Source: an uncultured Ruminococcus sp. (GTDB lineage Bacteria; Bacillota; Clostridia; Oscillospirales; Acutalibacteraceae). Taken from it: DNA of 15,066 nt. A model generated the notes under the pieces. That model searched no databases. It had not been told where the DNA came from and saw only the letters and a list, made by a program, of their open reading frames with translations. The DNA lies in NCBI GenBank assembly GCA_945632055.1, contig CALZCU010000003.1, positions 1 through 15,066 of the forward strand, written 5' to 3'. A program made the translations under genes and the position numbers. The number at the start of each line of letters is the position of its first letter. Position 1 is the stretch's first letter. Positions 6,534-14,544 of this stretch are shown piece after piece.

Positions 6534-8339
6534 TTGCCTGATATTAAAACAAAAAAAGATAATAAAGGTACAATCAAAACGCTTGACAAGGCAAGGATTG
6601 CATCCGGTCGTATGAAATCCGCATATATACAGACTAAGGATAAAGCCGAGCATTCTGTTGAAGCGGAAGAGTATTCAGCTAATGAGTATGCTAATGACAG
6701 AATGGAATCAGGTGCAAAGCGAGGTGCAGAAGAAACTGTCCGTCAGACTAAAAAACAGCTCGGAAATGCAAAAGACGGAGCTAAAATGGTCAAGAACAAG
6801 GTGAGACAGCGTATCGAGAACAAAGCACAGAATAAAGCTGAAAACGCAGTTAAGGATTCTGTTCAGAAATCATCTAAAAATGCTGCTCAAAAATCCGCTG
6901 AAAAATCTGTCAGAACAACATCTTCCAAAGCATTCAACGGAGGGCGAAAAAGTATTCGTACAGTTGAGCAAACCTCAAAGACAGTTAAACAATCAGCACG
7001 CTCGGCAGGTAGAAAAACAGTGAAAACTGCGCAGAAAGGAACAGCCAAAACAGTAAAGACATCAGTTAAAACCGCAGAAAAAACCTCAAAGGCAGCCATT
7101 AAAACCTCAAAGCAAGCCGCAAAAGCTGCACAGAAAACAGCACAAGCAACTGCTAAAGCGGCTCAGAAAGCAGCACAGGCAGCGAGGGCGGCTGCAAAAG
7201 CGGCTGTTCAGGCGGCGAAAGTTGCAATCAAAGCAACAATAGCGGCAGTAAAGGCAATTATAGCAGGAATTAAGGCGTTAGCGGCAGCTATCGCCGCAGG
7301 CGGTTGGGTAGCTGTTGTGATTATCATCGTTATCTGCCTTATAGCGTTAATTGTCTGTTCCTGCTTTGGAATATTCGCTTCGGGCGAGGATTCGGGAACA
7401 GGCGTTACAATGCAGACTGCTGTCCAGGAAATCAACGAGGAATACAATCAGAAAATTGAGGATATTAAGAGCAACAATACCTACGATATTCTTGAAATGT
7501 CAGGCTCACGGGCAGAGTGGAAAGAAGTTATAGCTATCTACGCTGTGGATAAAAATATGGCTGATTTGAATCCTGCAAATCCTGATGAGGCACAGGAGGT
7601 CGCAACGATGGACGAGGATAAAAAGGAAGATTTGCGTAAACTGTTCTGGGAAATGAACAAGGTTGAATCCCATACAGAAAAGAAAACCGTTAAAGAAACT
7701 GTTGAAGTGCAAGAGAACGGCAAGACGATCAAAAAGGAAAAAGATGTTGAAAAAACGACCTTGTATATTACCACAAGTCACATTGACCTTGAAACGATGA
7801 TGAACAACAAGAGCTTTACCGACGAACAAAAGGAAATGTGCCGAGAGCTTTTATCGGACGAGAACAACTCTTTATGGCTCTCCGTCCTCCACGGCATTTC
7901 AAGTTCGGATAGTGACATAGTCAAGGTGGCGCAGAAACAGCTCGGCAATGTTGGCGGTCAGCCGTATTGGAGCTGGTACGGCTTTAGTTCCCGTGTCGAA
8001 TGGTGCGCCTGTTTCGTTTCCTGGTGTGCCAACGAGTGCGGATATATAGAAAACAACCTTATCCCGAAATACTCCGTATGCGATACCGGCGTTAATTGGT
8101 TTAAGTCCAAAGGAGAATGGCTCGACGGTACAGAGGAGCCACAGGCGGGGATGATTATTTTCTTTGATTGGGCATACGACGGACTTGACGGCAATTCCGA
8201 CCACACGGGAATCGTAGAAAAAGTAGATAGTGGCAGAGTTTACACAATCGAAGGCAATTCCAGCGACGCTTGTCAGGAAAACTCATATCCTATCGGATAT
8301 TATGAGATACTCGGCTACGGCTGCCCTGAATACAAATAA
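6534..8339 (+). CDS. CD1108-type mobile element protein with C-terminal CHAP cell-wall hydrolase domain
   Basis: The protein has 601 residues from a TTG start. Residues 1-250 are a cytoplasmic Lys/Ala/Thr/Gln-rich low-complexity, probably helical region with many short repeats (QKAAQAA, KTSK types). A single membrane segment follows at about 258-281 ([17 protein letters not shown]). Residues 295-450 form the family-specific extracellular part ([11 protein letters not shown] motif, 319-329). The CHAP/NlpC-like domain is at about 460-601: Cys491 in EWCACFVSW, spaced like the catalytic Cys of the C-x-x-F-V motif, His557 in SDHTGIVE and Asn575 in IEGNSSD. Such proteins open peptidoglycan for the conjugation channel in Tn1549-like elements. 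In most elements of this type small DUF4315 and DUF4366 genes follow; here the next genes are a convergent operon. Confidence 0.92.
   Translation: MPDIKTKKDNKGTIKTLDKARIASGRMKSAYIQTKDKAEHSVEAEEYSANEYANDRMESGAKRGAEETVRQTKKQLGNAKDGAKMVKNKVRQRIENKAQNKAENAVKDSVQKSSKNAAQKSAEKSVRTTSSKAFNGGRKSIRTVEQTSKTVKQSARSAGRKTVKTAQKGTAKTVKTSVKTAEKTSKAAIKTSKQAAKAAQKTAQATAKAAQKAAQAARAAAKAAVQAAKVAIKATIAAVKAIIAGIKALAAAIAAGGWVAVVIIIVICLIALIVCSCFGIFASGEDSGTGVTMQTAVQEINEEYNQKIEDIKSNNTYDILEMSGSRAEWKEVIAIYAVDKNMADLNPANPDEAQEVATMDEDKKEDLRKLFWEMNKVESHTEKKTVKETVEVQENGKTIKKEKDVEKTTLYITTSHIDLETMMNNKSFTDEQKEMCRELLSDENNSLWLSVLHGISSSDSDIVKVAQKQLGNVGGQPYWSWYGFSSRVEWCACFVSWCANECGYIENNLIPKYSVCDTGVNWFKSKGEWLDGTEEPQAGMIIFFDWAYDGLDGNSDHTGIVEKVDSGRVYTIEGNSSDACQENSYPIGYYEILGYGCPEYK
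6900..7280 (+). repeat. Low-complexity Lys/Ala coding repeat
   Basis: Within the CHAP gene this stretch repeats short motifs built from AAA, GCA, GCG, CAG and ACA codons. The repeats are imperfect and stay in frame, so they are a protein-level feature (a long helical Lys/Ala region before the membrane segment), not a separate DNA element. Confidence 0.6.
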
Positions 8340-8439
8340 AAAATTTGAGGTTGCCCATTGCGGGCAACCTCGTTTCGGTTATCTATGTTTTAATAAACTA
8401 AAGTAAATTATCTTTTTTATAGTGGGTAAATTACAATAA
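8340..8439. other. Convergent intergenic junction between transfer operon and Dnd-like operon
   Basis: Apart from the hairpin at 8347-8371 these 100 bp are AT-rich and hold no gene, attachment site or repeat that I can support. It marks the switch from + strand transfer genes to - strand cargo genes. Confidence 0.6.
8347..8371. terminator. Bidirectional terminator between convergent operons
   Basis: GAGGTTGCCC (8347-8356) pairs perfectly with GGGCAACCTC (8362-8371) around loop ATTGC. Read on the - strand it is followed by AAATTTTTTA, a good U tract for ending the sigma-factor operon. On the + strand only GTTTCGGTT follows, so termination of the CHAP transcript is weaker. Confidence 0.8.
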
Positions 8440-9636
8440 TTACAGAAAATCTTTCAGGTGCTTTGACCTTGATGGATGACGAAGCTTTCTGAGAGCTTTT
8501 GCCTCTATTTGACGAACTCGCTCTCTTGTAATTCCAAACATTTGTCCAACTTCTTCGAGAGTTTTCTCGCGACCATAGTACCCGTATCGTTGGCGAAGCA
8601 CTTCGCTCTCTCTGTCGCTCAATAATGCAAGTGCCTGCTCCAATGCTTGATGGAGGAACTTGTTAGATAGAGTGTGGAAATCTTCATCAGCGTTCGTTAT
8701 CATGTCAGAAGAAATAGTAGCATAAAACAATTCTTTTTCCCAGTTAGGATTTCCATCATTGGAATCAACATTCACAAGAATACTATCTGCATCATTGAAG
8801 ATAGTGTTTTGGGCAGCTTCCATAAGTGTTTCTATGCTTTCTTCTGGAACAGCTTCAAGTATTATACTCGAAGCTTCTGTTTCATCGCATAACAGCTTAT
8901 TCATTACCATTGTTCTGGCTTTTTGACAATCAACCAACTCACTACATCCTATGCAGCCGTGGCTTTTTAGAATTGGATACATTGTGAAGTAAGCTTCTTT
9001 TTTGTGTACAGGGTAATAAACAAGCGGTCTTTGAGTATACTGTTCTCTCGAAATACTCTGCACTATCCATAAAGCGGCATATGAGGCAAATGCACCAAAA
9101 GTATCAGGGTCATACTTATCAACAGCATATATTAGCCCGATGAAGCTATAGCTAATAGCATCATCAATCTCCATGTCGTATAATTCTGCTCTTTGAAGTG
9201 CAATACGTAAAGCCAATCTCAGGTGCATTTCAATCATTCGTGAACGCGCAAATGAGTTGCCCTCGGCAATTTGATACTTTAATTTTCGTATTTCTTTTTT
9301 CTGAGGCGGAATAATTTTGCAAACATATTCTACAAGCGGTTTTAATGAAGGATTGAGCTCAACAATGCGTTTGTAGATTACCTCGTAATCGGTTTGCGCA
9401 AAATCATCAATATCATCTTCTGGGTCAGTACGATGTATGTCCCTCTGTGATGATGGCTTTTCTGCATAAACGATTATACCCAAAGTCGTGATTGCACTGC
9501 TTAGACGATCAAAGTCCTGAATAGAGAGAGAGAATTGATCTGCAACTTCCATAATATCATCGAATGTCACATATCCTTGATTTTTTGCCAATTCAAGAAG
9601 AGACTTGTATGCTAATTGATGTTGCTCTCTTTCCAA
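8440..9636 (-). CDS. Sigma-70 family RNA polymerase sigma factor (operon-encoded, with region 1.1-like N terminus)
   Basis: This 398-residue protein starts at TTG 9636, with AGGTGA about 6 nt upstream. Residues 10-57 resemble region 1.1 of primary sigma factors (LLELAKNQGYVTFDDIMEVA). Region 2 is at about 125-212, including MHLRLALRIA, SFIGLIYAVDKYD, FGAFASYAALWIVQSI and the YPVHKKEA stretch. Region 4 is at about 331-392, with LSDRESEVLRQRYG and the helix-turn-helix TLEEVGQMFGITRERVRQIE (359-378). Between regions 2 and 4 normal region 3 is not recognisable; instead there is SHGCIGCSELVDC with His226, Cys228, Cys231 and Cys237, a possible metal or Fe-S site. It is the last gene of the operon, 17 bp after the 177-aa gene. 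It could direct transcription of the operon or of other genes; its target promoters are unknown. Confidence 0.9.
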   Translation of the reverse strand: MEREQHQLAYKSLLELAKNQGYVTFDDIMEVADQFSLSIQDFDRLSSAITTLGIIVYAEKPSSQRDIHRTDPEDDIDDFAQTDYEVIYKRIVELNPSLKPLVEYVCKIIPPQKKEIRKLKYQIAEGNSFARSRMIEMHLRLALRIALQRAELYDMEIDDAISYSFIGLIYAVDKYDPDTFGAFASYAALWIVQSISREQYTQRPLVYYPVHKKEAYFTMYPILKSHGCIGCSELVDCQKARTMVMNKLLCDETEASSIILEAVPEESIETLMEAAQNTIFNDADSILVNVDSNDGNPNWEKELFYATISSDMITNADEDFHTLSNKFLHQALEQALALLSDRESEVLRQRYGYYGREKTLEEVGQMFGITRERVRQIEAKALRKLRHPSRSKHLKDFL

Positions 9637-9653
9637 ACTCTCTCACCTCATTC

Positions 9654-10187
9654 TTACTTTGAACACATCTTTAGGATTTCTTCTACATTCGTTTCTTCAT
9701 GAAATCTTTCATGGAATTCTTCAATGAAATCATATAAACGGGAAATGAAGTCATCTGGTGATGACGCACCTTCAATTAGCTTCTCATAAAGGACGTCAAC
9801 ACCGCCTCGGACATAGCTGTCAAAGCGTTCCTCATCAGCTGGGTCATCTCCCATATGGCGAAAAGCTTTGTCGATTCGTTTATCTTCGTCAGGTTCATAA
9901 TCTTTATCAAGAAGCATAATAAGTCTAAAATTAAATATCAATTCTTCTTGAGAATATATAACTCGATCACCCATAACGTTTTGATTGTACACTTGATTGG
10001 TTTCGGGATTTTTCTCATTATCTATATCCGCTCTCCGTCCATAAAGGAAACCCACTAAGGGAGCGTTAGCATACACATCAACATTACGGTCGAATAGCTT
10101 AGCTTTACTATCTGAATCAAAAACACCAGTCAGTTTATCGACTCTAACAGCGTGTCTGCCTCGGAAACGGTACTGTTTATCAAACAT
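9654..10187 (-). CDS. Uncharacterised 177-aa acidic protein of the Dnd-like operon
   Basis: I do not recognise this family. The protein is acidic, starts with MFDKQYRFRGRHAVRVDKLT, and has a PLVGFLYGRRADIDNE segment (about 43-58), then SQEELIFNFRLIMLLDKD (79-96), and a largely helical, acidic C terminus with FIEEFHERFHEETNVEE. No signal peptide, membrane segment or known catalytic motif is visible. It starts at an ATG preceded by a very strong AAGGGGGG ribosome binding site, 16 bp after the DndD-like gene, and ends 17 bp before the sigma-factor gene. Its position next to the DndD-like ATPase recalls where small DndE genes often lie, but length and sequence do not match DndE as I know it. A partner of the ATPase or a regulator of the sigma factor are both possible. 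Confidence 0.85.
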   Translation of the reverse strand: MFDKQYRFRGRHAVRVDKLTGVFDSDSKAKLFDRNVDVYANAPLVGFLYGRRADIDNEKNPETNQVYNQNVMGDRVIYSQEELIFNFRLIMLLDKDYEPDEDKRIDKAFRHMGDDPADEERFDSYVRGGVDVLYEKLIEGASSPDDFISRLYDFIEEFHERFHEETNVEEILKMCSK

Positions 10188-10203
10188 TTATTACACACCC
10201 CCC

Positions 10204-12198
10204 TTAAATTAACACAGTTTCAAATTCATTTTTCTTTTCAAAGCTATGACGGCAACCAATTTTTTCGCCCATATATTCTTCGGCAAGATTACCATCTGTG
10301 TCTTTGATAAAAATGATAACCTGCTCGGCTGTATTAGGCAGAGCCTCGCAAACCGTTTTGATTCTGCGTTTATCAAAGGAAGATAAAGGAGCATCCATTA
10401 CAAGTGGATATGGCTCAGATGAGAGTAATTTTGCATTCTCATTAGTTGCATTTCTATTTTCGCGTGCCATTTTGATAATGCCGGTAATAAAGGCGAAAAT
10501 TACTGAAATGCTCTGGGCAGTAGAAGTTTCAACATCTCCTTCATAATCATTGACATATACTGAAATGCGGTATTTATCATCAATTGTCAAAGAGAGTCCG
10601 CCTTCGTAGATTTGCTTAAATATTTCGTTTATAGTGGATTCGAGTCGTGATCTTATATCCGCCTCGCTTTGACTGTAAACAGCTTGTAACTCTGCATATA
10701 TTCTTTCTGCATAAGCTTTATAGATTTCAATTTTCTTATTTTTGTCGTCAAGAAGCGTCAAATTTCTGCGTTCTGAATCAGCTCGTGTGGCTTTTTGCTC
10801 GTACCCTCCGCGCTCGCGATTTTTTCGATCTCGTTCATCGTTGCTACTGCGAATGGTATCATCACAAATCCTAATTTCATTACTGATTGCACGAACGCGC
10901 TCACGAACATCACCGCCAGCCAATTTACCTTCAATGTCATGCAATTCATCATTAAGCTCGGTTATCTCGTCATCTTGTTGGCTGATCACAGCTGTATTAT
11001 CCCGCACAAGCATATACAGATTGTTGCTCATATTAGCACGTCGTTTTGCTTCTTTTTTGAAATCACCAATGGTTGTGCTGATAGACTGAGGAGGCAAATA
11101 GTCTATTAGTTCTTTAACCTTTGTGTATGGAACGGAACCTTCATCAAGATGCGTTCCGCAGATACATACTTTTTGTTGCAACAGATACTCTATTGTTTTT
11201 GTGTGCATATAAGGAATATCTTTTCCTACAAAATCTTTTTCTGCAAGTAACTCAAGAGCTTGTTTCACGAGGGCAGTTGAGAAGAACGAACTCATTCCGG
11301 AATTGAAATCTTTGCAAATTGCTTTAACAACCGAGCTACGAGTAACTTTAGTTCGTGCAATCTTTTGGAGCAATATGTCTTTCTGACGCTGAAGTTCTTC
11401 GCCTTCGGCATATTGCTTCAGTTCCTCTGTCCTTTCAATTTTTCTTGCTTGAGCCGACTCTATTTGTGTTTCAAGTTCCTCTAGCCGTGCGTCGATTTCA
11501 GCAATTTTTGCATTGCACTCATCAATAATTATTGTATATTCCTGGATTTTTGCATTACTGTGAGAATCATAACTGCTTTCGTAGCTATTGATGACAGTGT
11601 TACGAATCCGTGGGTTAAAATGTTGAATGGCACTATACATGGCATTCAAACCTAACAAGCCTTTTACGGCTTCAGCAAAGTCTGTTGCCTTTTTTCCAGT
11701 GGAAATATCTTTACTCATCTTCTCTATTCGCTCGCCATCAAAGAAGAAATAACGAGACAATTCTTTTGGAAGTATATTTTTAACTTCGCTTTCGCAACGG
11801 CTTTTGGGAACATAAGAAGTATTTCCATCTGCACCTTTGATCGCGATATTGAACATAGTATTGTCGCCCTTGACTTTCCCCGAATAATCCTTTTTATATG
11901 TCTGTTCACGTATGAGAGTATAGGAAACATTACCATGCTTTAACCGCAATTCAACCCTAACAATTGCCTTCTGACCAGGAGTTAAATTGCTGGCTACTAT
12001 TTTGTTAAGCATATTTTTATCTGAGAATTCCGTTTCTCCGTACATACACCAGAAAAAAGCTTGCGCAAATGTCGTTTTTCCTGTTCCATTCTCACCAATA
12101 ATGATGGTAACATTTTTTCCATCTTGCCCCTGAGCAAAGTCGATTGATTCGTTGCGAAATTGGCGGAAATTTTCAAGTTTTATTGATTCGAGTAACAT
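10204..12198 (-). CDS. DndD-like SMC/Rad50-type ATPase
   Basis: This 664-residue protein has split ABC ATPase halves around a coiled coil. The N-terminal half begins LLESIKLENFRQFRNESIDF, with Walker A GENGTGKTT (35-43) and the FFFDGERIE motif (151-159) that I associate with DndD. A long charged coiled coil covers about 210-510, interrupted by CICG (345-348), a Cys-x-Cys pair at the place of a zinc hook. The C-terminal half has a poorly conserved signature (STAQS, about 559-563) and Walker B YPLVMDAP (597-604) with D-loop SSFD. DndD hydrolyses ATP in DNA phosphorothioate modification. GGAGG lies 8 nt before the ATG; the start overlaps the 54-aa gene by 19 bp. Length fits DndD (about 650-680). 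A generic SMC-type defence ATPase remains an alternative. Confidence 0.82.
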   Translation of the reverse strand: MLLESIKLENFRQFRNESIDFAQGQDGKNVTIIIGENGTGKTTFAQAFFWCMYGETEFSDKNMLNKIVASNLTPGQKAIVRVELRLKHGNVSYTLIREQTYKKDYSGKVKGDNTMFNIAIKGADGNTSYVPKSRCESEVKNILPKELSRYFFFDGERIEKMSKDISTGKKATDFAEAVKGLLGLNAMYSAIQHFNPRIRNTVINSYESSYDSHSNAKIQEYTIIIDECNAKIAEIDARLEELETQIESAQARKIERTEELKQYAEGEELQRQKDILLQKIARTKVTRSSVVKAICKDFNSGMSSFFSTALVKQALELLAEKDFVGKDIPYMHTKTIEYLLQQKVCICGTHLDEGSVPYTKVKELIDYLPPQSISTTIGDFKKEAKRRANMSNNLYMLVRDNTAVISQQDDEITELNDELHDIEGKLAGGDVRERVRAISNEIRICDDTIRSSNDERDRKNRERGGYEQKATRADSERRNLTLLDDKNKKIEIYKAYAERIYAELQAVYSQSEADIRSRLESTINEIFKQIYEGGLSLTIDDKYRISVYVNDYEGDVETSTAQSISVIFAFITGIIKMARENRNATNENAKLLSSEPYPLVMDAPLSSFDKRRIKTVCEALPNTAEQVIIFIKDTDGNLAEEYMGEKIGCRHSFEKKNEFETVLI

Positions 12199-12344
12199 TG
12201 TACTTCCTCCTCAATTTGTTTCTTGATCCACGCGACCATCTGCTGATCGGTTTTCTCGCGAGTTTTGAGGTTCTGACTTTCCTGAAGAATTATTTTTCTC
12301 TTAAGCCTCTCGACTGCTTTCTCACTAATTTTAATGTCTTCCAT
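12180..12344 (-). CDS. Small 54-aa helical protein bridging helicase and DndD-like genes
   Basis: This small frame runs from ATG 12344 to TAA 12180. It overlaps the helicase 3' end by 14 bp and the DndD-like gene 5' end by 19 bp. The protein begins MEDIKISEKAVERLKRK and is strongly charged and probably helical throughout, ending EEEVQCYSNQ. A strong AAGGAGGG (12356-12363) lies 11 nt upstream inside the helicase end and has no other gene to serve: the DndD-like gene has its own GGAGG further down. Without this gene the helicase and DndD-like genes would be separated by 132 bp in an otherwise tightly packed operon, which supports it being real. The opening IKISEKAVERLK faintly recalls the start of DndE, but it is only half as long, so I do not call it DndE. 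Confidence 0.7.
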   Translation of the reverse strand: MEDIKISEKAVERLKRKIILQESQNLKTREKTDQQMVAWIKKQIEEEVQCYSNQ

Positions 12345-14532
12345 TGTCGGTTATACCCTCCTTGTCATTCTCCTCAGATATGTGATACGCATCTTGTATT
12401 TCCCATATCAGGTTATTTGCAATCATAGAGTTCTGCGCTAAACGCCCGAACTCCTTTATTCGTGACAGTTCATTCTTTACTAGCGATAAATCTCTGTGAG
12501 CCTGTTCTGCGGTCAGACCTGAAACATTTTCAAGTGGTCTTGGTAATGTCACAAAGTCATAAATAACCGCATACGGCTTATTAGGAGCTTTGCGTAGAAC
12601 ACGACCTCTTCGCTGTATATATTCTTTAGGGTTAGTCGTACTCGCAAGGATAAATGCAGTACGAATTCCCGGAATGTTGACGCCTTCGTCCAAACACTTA
12701 ATGGCAACTATAGCTTGCAGACAATCTCCACGTTGAAATTGTTCTTTGATAGATGCTCGAGTTTCCATATTTTCTTTGGACGTAAACTTGGCAACTGCCA
12801 TGCCTAATTCATTTCCGAGAATTTTGGTTACTGCTTCAATTTGTCGTATGTCACTATCGTTTGAGTCAACGCTATCGTCATTAACATTGGTGGCACCGCA
12901 GTACACAAGAATATCATTGTCGTGTATGTATGGCTTGATTTGCTCACGCAAGGCATCAAGCTTTTCCGCTGCACCTGCAACAATCCTTGCCCTTTTGAGT
13001 GCGAGAATCTCGCCATGTTTGTTGAGTTTGTACCTTCCACTTTTATCTTTGATGAGGCATTTGGACATTTCATATGACAATTGTTCATACGCAGAAAGCT
13101 CATCATCATTTAAATTAACAACAACAGGATAATACTTATACGGGGTCAGTTTATCCTCTTTAATAGCGCGTTCCAGCGGGTATATGATACACTTTTTCCC
13201 GAAGAAAGAATAAAGAAGTGCTGTGCCTTCTTCGTCTCGATGGCGCTCTAATGTCGCAGACAAAGCGAGTCGGTAAGTAAATCGTTCATCCAGTAAACAC
13301 GAGTAGGATGCTGCACCAAAATTATGTGCTTCATCAACAACGAGTAGTACCGGAGTTCTTACCTTACTGATCTGTTCCTGGACAAAATCATTTGTGAATG
13401 TAGCATTTGTACATACAAAGCAAAAAAAGCTCTTGTCATCTCTTAGCTTCTGATCTCGCACCGCTTTAGACAAGCGGGCTTTCCAGTCTTTTTGAGGTGA
13501 GCTACTGTACCCAATTATAGGTTTCATATTGAATCGAACAATATCTTCAACCCATTGTTCAACAAGGTGCTGATAAGGGCAAACAATAATAACAGCAAGA
13601 CGATCTGAAAGATCCTCCGATAGTTTTGCAATTGCGCCTAATCCAGTAAATGTCTTTCCTGTACCGGTTGCCATATCAAAAATTCCATGGTAGTTTTCAC
13701 CGACCCAATTAGAGATGGCTTCCTTTTGATAGTCGTGAAGAGTTACATCGTTCGGAATACGTGGACCTATTGGACTTAAAGAATCTTCAAAACCTTTAGG
13801 TGCTCGATATATTTTATCAGGAAATTGCTCATTATCCACATTAAAATTAGGAGCAGACCGCTTGTATTTTTCAATCAAAGTCTTTGATACGCTGGGAAAT
13901 TCGAGTACATGAATATTGGGTTCGCAATCGTTCCAGATAGAATAGAAAGCTGACTCTTTCAATTTTACTCGTTCTGCTTCATTTGCATCTCCCCAGCTTC
14001 TAAAGACATCAATTGTTTCATAGTTTATTGACATTGCTGTGGCAGACTCATTCATTGAGCCAGAAAATGCGACAATGTTACCCTCACTATCTTCGATTAG
14101 TCCCATTTTTTCATGGTACATTCCAATTCCACATTTATCTTCGGTATATGCGATGCGTATGTCCATGATACCATCAGCAATCAGAGTAGCCAAAAGATTA
14201 AGTCTTTGCATGGAAAAGTAATCAAGGCGTTCATCAGTGATTTGACGCAAAACCGACTTTTCAATCACGGAGTTTCTCTCCTCATAACCTTTCTGAATTG
14301 CTTCAATATCTTCATCTGAAAGATAGGGAGAAGCCACAATTTGAATTTTACCGCCCTTTGATGCCATAGCTGCGATTCCTTTTGAAATCTCAACAAGGGA
14401 CGATGAAGAGAAAAAGCCAACCGCCCGTTTATATGTAGTCGCTTCTTTAAGCAAAGGAATATAGAAATCCTGAACAACATTATCTATGAGAGATCGATAT
14501 TCATTTTTTATTGGTGCATCTTGCAATCCCAT
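12331..14532 (-). CDS. DEAH-box helicase with N-terminal PLD-type nuclease domain (Dnd-linked restriction type)
   Basis: This 733-residue protein combines a phospholipase D-like nuclease domain with a superfamily 2 helicase. The PLD part (about 1-210) has H140-E-K142 followed by VAFSGSMNES (154-163). The helicase has motif I MATGTGKT (287-294), the DEAH box (400-403), SAT (425-427), the GVNIPG stretch (617-622) and motif VI QRRGRVLRK (640-648). All motifs for ATP-driven DNA translocation are present and the PLD domain could cut DNA as a dimer. I recall DEAD/DEAH helicases of this general build being linked to DNA phosphorothioation clusters as restriction components; this was not checked. The gene follows the cysteine desulfurase by 12 bp, with GAGGGGG as ribosome binding site. 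It has no frameshift or truncation. Confidence 0.9.
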   Translation of the reverse strand: MGLQDAPIKNEYRSLIDNVVQDFYIPLLKEATTYKRAVGFFSSSSLVEISKGIAAMASKGGKIQIVASPYLSDEDIEAIQKGYEERNSVIEKSVLRQITDERLDYFSMQRLNLLATLIADGIMDIRIAYTEDKCGIGMYHEKMGLIEDSEGNIVAFSGSMNESATAMSINYETIDVFRSWGDANEAERVKLKESAFYSIWNDCEPNIHVLEFPSVSKTLIEKYKRSAPNFNVDNEQFPDKIYRAPKGFEDSLSPIGPRIPNDVTLHDYQKEAISNWVGENYHGIFDMATGTGKTFTGLGAIAKLSEDLSDRLAVIIVCPYQHLVEQWVEDIVRFNMKPIIGYSSSPQKDWKARLSKAVRDQKLRDDKSFFCFVCTNATFTNDFVQEQISKVRTPVLLVVDEAHNFGAASYSCLLDERFTYRLALSATLERHRDEEGTALLYSFFGKKCIIYPLERAIKEDKLTPYKYYPVVVNLNDDELSAYEQLSYEMSKCLIKDKSGRYKLNKHGEILALKRARIVAGAAEKLDALREQIKPYIHDNDILVYCGATNVNDDSVDSNDSDIRQIEAVTKILGNELGMAVAKFTSKENMETRASIKEQFQRGDCLQAIVAIKCLDEGVNIPGIRTAFILASTTNPKEYIQRRGRVLRKAPNKPYAVIYDFVTLPRPLENVSGLTAEQAHRDLSLVKNELSRIKEFGRLAQNSMIANNLIWEIQDAYHISEENDKEGITDNGRH
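12356..12363 (-). promoter_or_regulatory. Ribosome binding site of the 54-aa gene
   Basis: AAGGAGGG on the - strand lies within the final codons of the helicase gene, 11 nt before the ATG at 12344. The spacing is a little long but the match is strong, and it supports the small gene. Confidence 0.6.
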
Positions 14533-14544
14533 ATCATAACCCCC

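Noticed and set aside
6900..7280. Repeat-rich stretch as a CRISPR array or tandem DNA repeat
   Set aside because: Repeats are imperfect, very short and in frame with a Lys/Ala-rich protein segment; there are no regular spacers.
8340..8439. Attachment site or element end at the convergent junction
   Set aside because: No direct repeat, tRNA end or integrase gene is visible near it; the hairpin explains the only structure there.
9654..10187. Naming the 177-aa protein DndE
   Set aside because: It is longer than DndE and the sequence shows none of the DndE features I know; only position suggests it.
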